Below are positions 1 through 8,025 of a stretch of DNA of 64,000 nucleotides, in pieces. Source of the DNA: Cohnella panacarvi Gsoil 349 (GTDB lineage Bacteria; Bacillota; Bacilli; Paenibacillales; Paenibacillaceae); contig NZ_KI911563.1 of NCBI RefSeq assembly GCF_000515335.1, forward strand, positions 4,290,735-4,354,734, written 5' to 3'. Position 1 is the first letter of the stretch, and the number at the start of each line of letters is the position of its first letter. The translations under genes were made by a program, and so were the position numbers. The notes under the pieces were generated by a model that worked only from the letters and a program-made list of their open reading frames with translations, was not told the DNA's origin and ran no database searches.

Positions 1-1
1 A

Positions 2-391
2 ACCGTCGCGGCGGCCACGATCGGATGGAACGCAGGCATCTCGACGGTGAAGGTTGTCGATGACAAAGGCCGGCAGTCGGCGATCGTGTCGGGCATCGAC
101 GACGCGGATTGGATCGCTCTGTCCAAAGTCGATTTCGGCAGCAAAGGAGCCGCCTCGTTCTCCGCTTCGATATCCGGGGCTTCCGAGCCCGCTTCTATCG
201 ATCTTCGCCTCGATTCCCGGAACGGGAAGTCGATCGGCATCCTTGAAGTATCCAAGACGTCCGGAGAGGATTGGTACGAGTTTACGACGAAAGTGGCCGG
301 GGCTGTCGGCGTTCACGATTTGTACCTCGTTTTCGGCGGCAAGCCGGGACAGAACCTGTTCAAATGGAAGAGCTGGCAGTTCGCGGAGTAA
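2..391 (+). CDS. C-terminal end of a CBM6-type carbohydrate-binding protein (5' truncated)
   Basis: This is the 3' end of a gene that starts left of the window; 129 codons remain and read openly from base 2. The peptide is a beta-rich domain ending in DLYLVFGG...FKWKSWQFAE, the usual end of a family 6 carbohydrate-binding module, which closes with a G-x-H-D-L-Y-L-V-F strand and a W-x-F strand. Such modules sit at the C-terminus of secreted GH43, GH2 or similar enzymes and bind beta-glucan or xylan chains. The catalytic part is not visible, so the enzyme type is unknown. A terminator hairpin follows 40 bases after the stop. Confidence 0.7.
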   Translation, partial: TVAAATIGWNAGISTVKVVDDKGRQSAIVSGIDDADWIALSKVDFGSKGAASFSASISGASEPASIDLRLDSRNGKSIGILEVSKTSGEDWYEFTTKVAGAVGVHDLYLVFGGKPGQNLFKWKSWQFAE

Positions 392-430
392 ATTCCGCAG
401 CAAGATGGAGCGACATAAACTAAGACGAAG

Positions 431-458
431 AGCCGCACGATTGGCGTGCGGCTTTTTT
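431..458 (+). terminator. Rho-independent terminator of the CBM6 gene
   Basis: AGCCGCAC and GTGCGGCT form a perfect 8-bp stem with a 7-base loop, followed by a run of T. It lies 40 bases after the stop at 391. Confidence 0.85.
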
Positions 459-708
459 GCGTCTATCAGAAAGTATAAAATTTGGGGATAGGGGCTGCCC
501 TATTTCAATAGGGTGATGCGGGATGAGAACGGGTCGTAAAACGGACATGCCCGGGAGGCATGTTCGTAGGTACTGGCGTGATAGTCGCTATCGTGTGACC
601 GTGAATACGGCCGCGCAGCGACGGAGCTAATCCCACTCTCTCCGCCAACCAATAGAACCTGCGATCGTACAGCTATTTCATAGAACTGGTAGGGTGTTAA
701 ATCAATAG

Positions 709-835
709 ATGCAATTGTGCAGGTGATAGCTAGCCGAGTGACTCCGTTGATGGTTTGAAGGACTAGTACCTGCAGTTTTGCAGGATGAAGGGATAAACGA
801 GCGATTTCGGGTAGGATGAACAGCAGAATTGCAGG
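709..835. repeat. Three imperfect palindromes of the TGCA family in a gene-free stretch
   Basis: The stretch 459-838 carries no supportable gene. It holds three related short palindromes: ATGCAATTGTGCAGG (709-723), CCTGCAGTTTTGCAGG (769-784) and GCAGAATTGCAGG (823-835), spaced 60 and 54 bases. The same motif recurs at 46.1-47.3 kb. Function is unknown. Confidence 0.5.
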
Positions 836-838
836 TGT

Positions 839-1340
839 GGAGCGACGGAAGGGGGGACAAAGTGTGTGAAACTCCGATGCAGCGACGGCAGTAAGGGACA
901 AAGTGTGCGAAACCCCGATGCAGCGATGGCAGTAGGGGGACAAAGTGTGCGAAACCCCGATGCAGCGACGGCAGTAAGGGACAAAGTGTGCGAAACCCCG
1001 ATGCAGCGACGGAAGGGGGGACAAAGTGTGTGAAACTCCGATGCAGCGACGGAAGGGGGGGACAAAGTATGCGAAACCCCGATGCAGCGACGGAAGGGGG
1101 GACAAAGTGTGCGAAACCCCGATGCAGCGACGGAAGGGGGGACAAAGTGTGCGAAACCCCGATGCAGCGACGGAAGGGGGGACAAAGTGTGCGAAACCCC
1201 GATGCAGCGACGGAAGGGAGGACAAAGTATGCGAAACCCCGATGCAGCGACGGAAGGGGGGACAAAGTGTGCGAAACCCCGATGCAGCGACGGAAGTAGT
1301 GGGGACAAAGTGTGCGAATCCCCGATGCAGCGACGGAAGC
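839..1340. repeat. Tandem array of twelve 40-bp repeats
   Basis: A 40-bp unit with consensus GACAAAGTGTGCGAAACCCC followed by GATGCAGCGACGGAAGGGGG is repeated twelve times; GACAAAG occurs at 856, 897, 939, 980, 1020, 1061, 1101, 1141, 1181, 1221, 1261 and 1304. Spacing is exactly 40 in the middle and 41-43 at the edges, where units carry small insertions (AGTAAG, AGTAGT), so the central copies are the most homogeneous. There are no variable spacers, so this is a satellite and not a CRISPR array. The consensus unit has no stop codon in any phase on either strand, which produces long but meaningless open frames in all six frames. CCCC and GGGG within a unit could pair across a 15-base loop. Confidence 0.95.
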
Positions 1341-1379
1341 CGGGAGAGCCGCGGGAAAAGATTGGCAACGGCACATTGG

Positions 1380-1443
1380 CGACCGAACGAGCACGCCCGA
1401 CCGAGACGAGCACGCCCGACCGAGACGAGCACGCCTGACCGAG
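1380..1443. repeat. Short tandem repeat, 18-19 bp, three full copies
   Basis: CGACCGAGACGAGCACGCC occurs at 1398-1416 and 1417-1435. A copy lacking one base lies at 1380-1397, and a partial copy follows from 1436. It lies 40 bases after the 40-bp array and is followed by a run of eight T at about 1457. No coding meaning is apparent. Confidence 0.85.
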
Positions 1444-1609
1444 CCAGCAGTATCGGTTTTTTTTAACGCGCGTATGCGCAAATCGTAAAGATCGGGTAAC
1501 GATAACAAGATTTGCACCTTGTATTCACGGGAGATAGCTTGGATAATAGGGTTATTTATTAGCGTAGAGTTGTATCCCAATCCCCATGTCGGTTCACAGG
1601 GAGGCCGTT

Positions 1610-3298
1610 ATGACAAGGATGAATTCAGGCGCGAAGCCGTTCCTCGCCATCCTCTTCTCGATCGCGCTGTTATCCTCTTGCTTTCAGGGAGGGGGCTCAA
1701 GCCTTACGCCGAATTCTTCGGGGAGCCAGGCCGGAGAGCGTTCGCCGGGGGCTGCGCTTAACGCGGACCGTCAGCCGATCGCTCTCACGTTCGTTCGGGA
1801 GACGACCGATTTGGACCATTTACTCAAGCAGTTTCCGGGAGAGACGCTGGAGGACAATCGGTGGACCCGAATCTATGAGCAGGAGCTTGGCATAAGGATC
1901 AAATACGATTGGACGGCCAAAGGAGATCAATATCGTCAGAAGCTCGGTATCTCGCTCGCCACCGGCAATATCCCGGACGTCGTGCGGGTCGATTCGCAGC
2001 AACTTAGGGAGCTAAGCAACGCCGGGCTGATTCAAGACTTATCCGAGGTTTACGCCGAATACGCTTCTCCGTTCACGAAGCAGGTGCTTAGCCAGGAAGG
2101 CAGCGGACCGTTCGAAGCGGCTAAGATCGACGGCAAGCTCGCAGGCATTCCGGAAACGTCGTCTTCCATTGAAGGTGCGCAGTACGTATGGGTCCGAACG
2201 GATTGGCTGGATACGCTCGGACTTCAGCCTCCGCGTACGATGGAAGAGCTGCTAGCGATTTCGAAAGCGTTTACAGAAGACGATCCGGACCGGAACGGGA
2301 TGAAGGATACGCACGGTCTTGCGATAACCAACTATATATGGGATCCCGTGGCAGGCTTAATGGGCTTCATGGCCGGATACGGCGCTTACCCTAGGCTTTG
2401 GTTGAAGGACGATTCGGGACGCCTCGTCTTCGGCGGCATTCAGCCCGAGGTCAAAGCGGCGCTGCGAACGCTTCAAGAGATGTATCGGAGCGGTCAGATC
2501 GACGGCGAATTCGCGATGAAGGACGGGGCCAAAGTCAAGAACGATACGGCAAACGGCAAGATCGGAATCGTATACGGCGAACAATGGAGCTCTTTCTGGC
2601 TGGGATTGAGCCGCGAACGTAATCCGAAAGCGGATTGGCAGGCTTACCCGATCGTCGGCATTGCCGGGCTCACGCCCCAAGTGCCGCTTCCTTTCAGCAC
2701 GAATCAATATTTAGCCGTCAGAAAAGGATACGCCCATCCGGAAGCGATCGTAAAGCTCATCAATTTGCATCTGGAGAAAAATTGGGGGGCGACGGCGGAA
2801 TACGAAACTTATTATAGTACGCCCTATCCCGCTTGGCAGCTGTCTCCCGTGACTCCGTTCCCGCCGAAGAAAAATCTTGAGGCGTACCTTCAGCTCGCCG
2901 AAGCGCGCAGAACAGGCAATAAGTCGGTGCTCCGGGATGAAGCGAAGGCGATCCAGAAGAACATCGATCTGTACTTGGCCGGCGGCCCGGATAAAGAAAC
3001 GGGCTGGGGCTGGGAGCGGACGTACGGTCCCTCGGGGGCATTCGCGATTCTCGACCAATACGAGAGGAACGGGCGGCTGCTCTACGAGAACTTCGTGGGC
3101 GGACCGACGAAGACGATGATCGAGAAACAGTCCATTCTGAACAACCTGCTATACGATACGTATATCAATATCATCCTTGGAAATCCGATCGCGGATTTCG
3201 ACAGATTCGTAGAAGAGTGGCGCCGGCTCGGCGGCGACAAGATCACGGCCGAGGTCAACGAATGGTATATCGGCCGGGGTCGCAATCTGAAGGAATAG
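1610..3298 (+). CDS. Carbohydrate ABC transporter solute-binding lipoprotein (family 1)
   Basis: This is the extracellular binding subunit of a sugar importer, 562 residues. The start at 1610 is preferred over the in-frame ATG at 1586 because AGGGAGG lies 6 bases upstream of it. The N-terminus MTRMNSGAKPFLAILF is followed by LLSSC, a lipobox, so the mature protein is a lipoprotein. The body has the family 1 binding-protein pattern: an EQELGIRIKYDW strand, GNIPDVVRVD, a WVRTDWLDTLGL segment with the TMEELLAISKAF helix, and GKIGIVYGEQW near the middle. Large LplA/YtcQ-type proteins of this length are typical of Paenibacillaceae. It is 25 bases upstream of a YesM kinase and a YesN regulator and has no permease beside it. 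A role in presenting ligand to the kinase, rather than in bulk transport, is possible but inferred. Confidence 0.88.
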   Translation: MTRMNSGAKPFLAILFSIALLSSCFQGGGSSLTPNSSGSQAGERSPGAALNADRQPIALTFVRETTDLDHLLKQFPGETLEDNRWTRIYEQELGIRIKYDWTAKGDQYRQKLGISLATGNIPDVVRVDSQQLRELSNAGLIQDLSEVYAEYASPFTKQVLSQEGSGPFEAAKIDGKLAGIPETSSSIEGAQYVWVRTDWLDTLGLQPPRTMEELLAISKAFTEDDPDRNGMKDTHGLAITNYIWDPVAGLMGFMAGYGAYPRLWLKDDSGRLVFGGIQPEVKAALRTLQEMYRSGQIDGEFAMKDGAKVKNDTANGKIGIVYGEQWSSFWLGLSRERNPKADWQAYPIVGIAGLTPQVPLPFSTNQYLAVRKGYAHPEAIVKLINLHLEKNWGATAEYETYYSTPYPAWQLSPVTPFPPKKNLEAYLQLAEARRTGNKSVLRDEAKAIQKNIDLYLAGGPDKETGWGWERTYGPSGAFAILDQYERNGRLLYENFVGGPTKTMIEKQSILNNLLYDTYINIILGNPIADFDRFVEEWRRLGGDKITAEVNEWYIGRGRNLKE

Positions 3299-3323
3299 GC
3301 ATGATCGCATCGGAGGAATCCTC

Positions 3324-5069
3324 TTGTTGAAATTTCCCGCCAGTTTGTTTCGAAAGACGATATTCGTCAGACTGGTCGTCACTTATTTGGTCGTTATTCT
3401 ACCGGTTATTTTATTAGGTTTCTATCTATACAATTGGAGCTATAAGAACGCCAGCCAGGATCTGTCGAGAGCGACGTTGTCGCAGCTGTCCGATTATTTG
3501 GGCGATCTGAACCGAGAGATCGATTGGATGGAAATCCAGCAATTCGATTTGCTGGAAGACGGAGACCTGAACAGGCTTGCGGTCACTTGGGACATGATGG
3601 ATAACGTCGAAAGACGGATGAGCATGAATGATTTGGTTCATCGGCTTATGACGTTGAAGACGAGCAGCGCCTATATAAAGGATGTCGAAGTGCATATCCG
3701 CTCCATCGGCAAGACCGTATCGGCTAGCAATGCCGCGCACGAATTCAATGCGGACAGCTATGACTTTTTTCGTTCGATAACGTACAAGAAGGAAAGCCGG
3801 CTGATCAACCGGGACAACTCCATCAATCTCAGCGTCGCCAGACAAAGCGGAGCGAAGGGAGAGGAGCCGCTGTTCATCGTACAGATCGAACTGGATTCGC
3901 AGAAGCTGAAGGAATCGTTGAGGCAAGTGAGTTTGTATCCGGAAAGCCGGTCGTTCCTGCTGTCGAGCGCGTCTGGATTTACGCTGGGGAGCGATGCGGA
4001 ATCGGACAAAATGCTTCCAAGCTATTTGGACGCCATGCGGGACGCGAACGGGAATTTGCCGGTACTGACGGTAGACGGAACGAAGTATCATGTAGACCAG
4101 GTTCATTCCGATGAAATGGGTTTAACCGTGGCGACCTGCTTGCCCGAAGAAGCCGTCAAACGGCCGCTAAGCCGGTTCGAACAGTGGGGGTGGTTATTCG
4201 CGTTTACCTCCGGATGCGCCATATTGATCTATGCCTTCTCCACGTATCGGTTCGTTCATAAACCGCTATTGCTCCTCGTGCAAAGCTTCCGCAGGATGGA
4301 AGGCGGGGCTTTGGACATTCAAATCAAGCACGAGCAGAAAGACGAATTCGGCTATTTGTACAACCGCTTCAACATGATGTTAAGGAAATTGCAGGCGCTG
4401 ATCGATCAGGACTTCAAACAGAAACTGATGATGCAGAAAGCGGAGCTGAAGCAGCTGCAATCGCAGATCAACCCGCACTTTCTATACAATAGCTTCTTTA
4501 TTCTGAACTCGCTGGCCAAAACCGGCGATTTGGAGCGAATCGAACAATTCACGATTATGCTCGGCGAATATTTCCGCTTCATCACGCGCAACGGGGAAGA
4601 CAACGTGAAGCTGGCGGAGGAGATCAAGCACTCGCGCATGTACACCGAAATTCAAAAGCTCCGTTTCTCGAGGCGGATCAGCGTTCAATTCGATGAATTG
4701 CCGATAGAAATGGAGCACGTTCGGGTGCCAAGGCTGATCATTCAGCCGTTAATCGAGAATGCCTACGAACACAGTCTCGAGCAAATGGTGGATGAAGGGA
4801 AGCTTCGCGTGTCGTTCGAAACCGAACCCGGCGAATCGCGAATTATCGTCGACAACAGCGGAACGATCGGCGATGCAGAAATTAAAGCATTGAACGAGCG
4901 GTTGGTTCGCGCGAATGAAGTTCATGAGATGACGGGCATATTCAATATTCATCGTAGAATCGTTCTGATTTACGGGGAAGGCAGCGGCCTGTATTTATCG
5001 AGAAGCGAGCTTGGCGGGCTGAAGGTTACGGTACGAATCCGGTCGGAGAGGGAGGAAGGCCATGTATAG
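3324..5069 (+). CDS. YesM-type sensor histidine kinase
   Basis: This membrane kinase (581 residues) would phosphorylate the regulator encoded next. Translation starts at TTG 3324, with GGAGGAA just upstream. Order of parts: transmembrane helix at about 12-34, an extracytoplasmic sensor of about 250 residues, a second helix at about 285-310, a HAMP segment, a His_kinase box QSQINPHFLYN with the phospho-accepting His385, and a C-terminal ATPase with an N box LIIQPLIENAYEH. The G1 box reads DNSGTIG instead of the usual DNGxG and the G2 region is shortened to TGIFNIHRR, so the nucleotide lid is atypical, though similar deviations are common in this family. The stop overlaps the next start by 8 bases, which suggests translational coupling. 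The signal is probably a glycan bound by the upstream lipoprotein. Confidence 0.9.
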   Translation: MLKFPASLFRKTIFVRLVVTYLVVILPVILLGFYLYNWSYKNASQDLSRATLSQLSDYLGDLNREIDWMEIQQFDLLEDGDLNRLAVTWDMMDNVERRMSMNDLVHRLMTLKTSSAYIKDVEVHIRSIGKTVSASNAAHEFNADSYDFFRSITYKKESRLINRDNSINLSVARQSGAKGEEPLFIVQIELDSQKLKESLRQVSLYPESRSFLLSSASGFTLGSDAESDKMLPSYLDAMRDANGNLPVLTVDGTKYHVDQVHSDEMGLTVATCLPEEAVKRPLSRFEQWGWLFAFTSGCAILIYAFSTYRFVHKPLLLLVQSFRRMEGGALDIQIKHEQKDEFGYLYNRFNMMLRKLQALIDQDFKQKLMMQKAELKQLQSQINPHFLYNSFFILNSLAKTGDLERIEQFTIMLGEYFRFITRNGEDNVKLAEEIKHSRMYTEIQKLRFSRRISVQFDELPIEMEHVRVPRLIIQPLIENAYEHSLEQMVDEGKLRVSFETEPGESRIIVDNSGTIGDAEIKALNERLVRANEVHEMTGIFNIHRRIVLIYGEGSGLYLSRSELGGLKVTVRIRSEREEGHV

Positions 5070-6696
5070 GTTGCTGATCGTCGACGACGAAGAGATCATT
5101 ACGGATAGTCTGTACGAGGTGTTCGCGCGGCTGCTGCCCGATAAGCTGGACGTATGCAAAGCGTATTCGGGCAAAGAGGCGCTGAGCTGGATGTCCCGTT
5201 CCCGAATCGATATCGTCTTGACGGACATCAGCATGCCCGGAATGAACGGGCTGGAACTGACCGAGAACATTCTTGCCTACTGGCCCAGATGCAAAGTGAT
5301 CTTCTTGACCGGCCATAGCGAGTTCGATTACGCCTATAAAGCGATCCAGATGCCCGACGTCAAATATTTGCTGAAGACGGAAGGCTACGACAAAGTAACG
5401 CGGACGGTCATGGACGCCATCGAGGACATTCGGCGCGGAGATCAGGCGAACGAGCTCGCCCAGCAGTCCCGGGAACAGAAGCTCGCATTAGAGCTGATGG
5501 CGCAGAAGGATTACTTCAGGCATCTTCTGCAGGACAGCTCGGAGCTGTGCATTGAGCTGGAGACGCTAAGCAAGGAATTCGAAGCGCTAGCCGTCGGATT
5601 GGACCCCGCCGCACCCGTCGCGATGGTCGTCGGCCGCCAGTTCTATCCCGATTCCGCCGCCTATATCGAAAGGAACGAAATCGCTCGTTCCTTCGACGGA
5701 ATTTGGCATTCGCATTTGTCCGAACAGTCCCGTTACGTCGGAATCGTGGATAAGTACGGCGATCACATCTGGTTCGTGCAGCCGGCTCCGGCTGCGGAAG
5801 AGAAGTCGGGCGGCCGCTTTATCCGGTTTCTGGAGGGGACCTTGGAGCTTGTGCAGGAAGCGGGGTTAGCTGCTTTGGAATTGAAGGTCGCCTTTTCTTT
5901 GAGCGGAGCTTCATGCGAATGGAAGGACATAACCGCCCAATACGAAAGGCTCCGCCAATTGCTGCAGCTGAAGCTCAGCGAAGAGATTCCCGTCATTATC
6001 ACCGATCGTGCCGACCAGCCGGAGCCGAGCGAAGCGAGAGAGGCGTTGCCGATCTCCAGGAAGACCGAGATCATGGCGGCGCACCTCGAAGCCGATCGGA
6101 AAGAGAAGTTCGAGGAATGCTTGGGGGAGGTCGCCGCAAGCGTCCTTCAAGACCGCGATAACGCGAATCTGGCGACCGAGACGTATTACATGATTGCGCT
6201 CGTGCTTTATTCCTTTATCAATCGCAACGGTCTGCATAAGGAAATCGACAGCTGCGGCAAGCTGCTTCGCCTGGATAACCATTCGTCGATGAAGGAGGCA
6301 TTCGGTTATTTGTCCCGAATCGCGGACTGCCTCTTCAATAGAAAGCGGATGGACGATCGGGAGAGAACGTCCGGGGTCATCGATCAAATTTGCCGGTACA
6401 TTCACGACCATCTGGGCGAGGACTTGTCTTTGGTGCGGTTGGCAGAGCTCAATTACTTTAATCCGACTTATTTGTCCCGTCTCTTTAAACAAGAGCGAGG
6501 CATCAATCTTTCGGAGTATATCGAGCGGTGCCGAATCAAGAAGGCGATGGAGCTGCTCAGGGACGGCGACCTCAAGGTGAGGGAGGTCGCGGTTTCCGTC
6601 GGCTACGAAGCGGCCCATTCGTTCACCCGCTTTTTCAAGAAGGAAACCGGAATGACCCCGCAGGAGTATCGGGAGAACGTACCGAGCGTCGGATAA
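5062..6696 (+). CDS. YesN-type response regulator with AraC DNA-binding domain
   Basis: This transcription activator (544 residues) is the partner of the kinase it overlaps by 8 bases. Residues 1-125 are a receiver with the acidic pair in LIVDDEE, phospho-acceptor Asp55 in LTDISMPGMNG, and Lys in YLLKTEG, where the usual Pro after Lys is Thr. About 280 residues of linker follow. The last 100 residues carry two AraC helix-turn-helix units: LNYFNPTYLSRLFKQERG and the VREVAVSVGYEAAHSFTRFFKKETG type element ending TPQEYREN. Such regulators switch on sugar importer and glycosidase operons, here probably the large operon downstream. A terminator that is also the head of an interspersed repeat begins 7 bases after the stop. 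Confidence 0.93.
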   Translation: MYRLLIVDDEEIITDSLYEVFARLLPDKLDVCKAYSGKEALSWMSRSRIDIVLTDISMPGMNGLELTENILAYWPRCKVIFLTGHSEFDYAYKAIQMPDVKYLLKTEGYDKVTRTVMDAIEDIRRGDQANELAQQSREQKLALELMAQKDYFRHLLQDSSELCIELETLSKEFEALAVGLDPAAPVAMVVGRQFYPDSAAYIERNEIARSFDGIWHSHLSEQSRYVGIVDKYGDHIWFVQPAPAAEEKSGGRFIRFLEGTLELVQEAGLAALELKVAFSLSGASCEWKDITAQYERLRQLLQLKLSEEIPVIITDRADQPEPSEAREALPISRKTEIMAAHLEADRKEKFEECLGEVAASVLQDRDNANLATETYYMIALVLYSFINRNGLHKEIDSCGKLLRLDNHSSMKEAFGYLSRIADCLFNRKRMDDRERTSGVIDQICRYIHDHLGEDLSLVRLAELNYFNPTYLSRLFKQERGINLSEYIERCRIKKAMELLRDGDLKVREVAVSVGYEAAHSFTRFFKKETGMTPQEYRENVPSVG

Positions 6697-6702
6697 TGCA
6701 AG

Positions 6703-6982
6703 GAGCTGTCCCAAGGTCGATGAGACCGAGGGACGGCTTTTTTTATTGATCGATATCGACTAGACCAACGCAGCATCATCTCGTCTCTCTGCACTAACTG
6801 CATGAATGGCAGGTATTCCAATCGAGGGGATATTCCTTGACCTGTAAACGGTACGAAGTGAAGCTATTTTGTAGAAAATGAGCGTTCTGACGGCTTCGGC
6901 GGTAATGAGATGTATTCGATGGGGTTATTCAGTAGAAAAATGACGAAGCTGCGATTACGAACTGTACTCCATGCAGTCGAGG
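6703..6982 (+). repeat. Interspersed 280-bp repeat with terminator head, copy A
   Basis: This stretch between two regulator genes matches the reverse complement of 34700-34981 over its full length. Three blocks are identical: 6792-6818 with 34865-34891 (27 bases), 6842-6860 with 34823-34841 (19 bases) and 6957-6982 with 34700-34725 (26 bases). Intervening parts are diverged but colinear, and total lengths are 280 and 282. The left end is a terminator hairpin, and TTATTGATCGAT follows it in both copies. No coding frame is shared. The repeat contains semi-palindromes such as ACTGTACTCCATGCAG. Confidence 0.9.
6704..6744 (+). terminator. Terminator of the kinase/regulator operon
   Basis: AGCTGTCCC pairs with GGGACGGCT (one G-T pair), with GGTC/GACC inside and seven T after the stem. 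It starts 7 bases after the stop at 6696 and is the head of repeat copy A. Confidence 0.85.
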
Positions 6983-6994
6983 TTCCCAGAAGCC

Positions 6995-7750
6995 TTATGC
7001 CGTAACCAGAGCCTGCTTCCTGTATTCGTTGGCGCTGATTCCCGTATATTGCTTGAACTTCTTATAGAACCAGTCGATCTCGGTATACCCGACATGGCCC
7101 GCGATTTCGTAGATCCGCATATCCGTTTGTTCCAGCAGCCGTTTGGCTTTTTCCATCCGTTGCTGAAGCAAGTATTCGTTGAAGGACATCTTCTCCTCGT
7201 TCTTGAACTTCTGACCCAAATACGCGCAGTTGAAATGCAAAGCGTCGGATATTTTTTTGAGCGAGATGCTTTGATGAAGTTCGTCCTGCACGTATTTTTT
7301 GACGACGTCGATAATCGAGGCTTGAGGACGACGTTTCCACGGAATGGTGGCGAGAAGCTGCGGATCGATTCCGGCTCTGCCGCCGAACTCCCGGCTCATC
7401 CTCTTCAGGCTGGCGATGAGATCGGACGGTTGAACGGGATCGGCCAAATAGTCGTTGACCTGATAAGTCAACGCCGCTTTGGCGAGCTCGAAGTCATGGT
7501 CGCCGCCGACCACGATGATCGGAACGCGGCTGAATTGTCTAATCTGTCCGCAAAGCTGCAGCCCTTGAAATTGTAAGCGCTTTATATTCAGAAGAACGAT
7601 CGAATAACGTTGCGATCTAAGGAGAGTCAGGGCATCGCGCGGATCGTTCGCGCAGGCTTGAATGTCAAAGCCCAGCTCGTTCCAGTCGATCATTCGCCGC
7701 ATGATTTCACTCGCCTGCGTGTTCGGATCGACAAGCAATACCGAATGCAT
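6995..7750 (-). CDS. AraC-type regulator with a degenerate receiver domain
   Basis: This 251-residue protein has the layout of a short YesN regulator: receiver, then two AraC helix-turn-helix units (YLGQKFKNEEKMSFNEYL and YTEIDWFYKKFKQYTGIS). The start at 7750 has GAGGTG upstream; the in-frame start 24 bases further out lacks a site. The receiver has lost its chemistry. The acidic pair is reduced to one Asp (LLVDPNTQ, Asp8), the phospho-acceptor is Asn55 (VLLNIKRLQFQG), the conserved Thr/Ser is Gly (VVGGDHDF), and the Lys is Asp104 (YLADPVQ). It therefore probably cannot be phosphorylated and may respond to a ligand or act constitutively. No kinase gene is adjacent. It is divergent from the solute-binding protein gene at 8026, a likely target. 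Confidence 0.85.
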   Translation of the reverse strand: MHSVLLVDPNTQASEIMRRMIDWNELGFDIQACANDPRDALTLLRSQRYSIVLLNIKRLQFQGLQLCGQIRQFSRVPIIVVGGDHDFELAKAALTYQVNDYLADPVQPSDLIASLKRMSREFGGRAGIDPQLLATIPWKRRPQASIIDVVKKYVQDELHQSISLKKISDALHFNCAYLGQKFKNEEKMSFNEYLLQQRMEKAKRLLEQTDMRIYEIAGHVGYTEIDWFYKKFKQYTGISANEYRKQALVTA

Positions 7751-7967
7751 AAGAAGCACCTCGCTTATCTTCAATCGGCTACGAATCAGAGAACCCTTCG
7801 CGAACGGGTTACTCTATTAATAACAACTCGGGCAGTAGGCGACAATGTGCAACTCTTTACACCGTATGCATTTGTTTACCTTCTTCGGAGAAGTTCGTGA
7901 AAGCGGTACCAACACCTATAAATAGGCGGGTATAACATCTGAATACCGACAGGTTGTTGCTCCAAAA

Positions 7968-7980
7968 TGTAAGCGTTACA
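7968..7980 (+). promoter_or_regulatory. Candidate catabolite repression (cre-like) site before the importer gene
   Basis: TGTAAGCGTTACA resembles the CcpA site (TGWAANCGNTNWCA) but is one base short in the right half. It lies 46 bases before the start at 8026, in the 275-bp divergent region. CcpA control would fit a xylan-use operon. A position between promoter and start is assumed, since no clear -10/-35 pair was identified. Confidence 0.4.
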
Positions 7981-8025
7981 CTTCTCGGTGTAATCCAGTA
8001 CGACACTTTTCCTGGGGGGTATACG

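Noticed and set aside
839-1340. Possible CRISPR array
   Set aside because: Units follow each other without variable spacers, the period is a constant 40 bases, and no cas gene is near.
500-1580. Long minus-strand reading frames (up to 310 codons) and plus-strand frames across the 40-bp array
   Set aside because: All six frames are open because the unit lacks stop trinucleotides; the peptides cycle through the three phases of one DNA unit and have no ribosome sites.
6703-6982. Insertion sequence
   Set aside because: No transposase, no terminal inverted repeats and no target duplication were seen; described as a non-coding interspersed repeat instead.
7572-7585. TGTAAGCGCTTTAT, a good cre match
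   Set aside because: It lies inside the coding sequence of the degenerate-receiver regulator, far from any promoter; probably chance.
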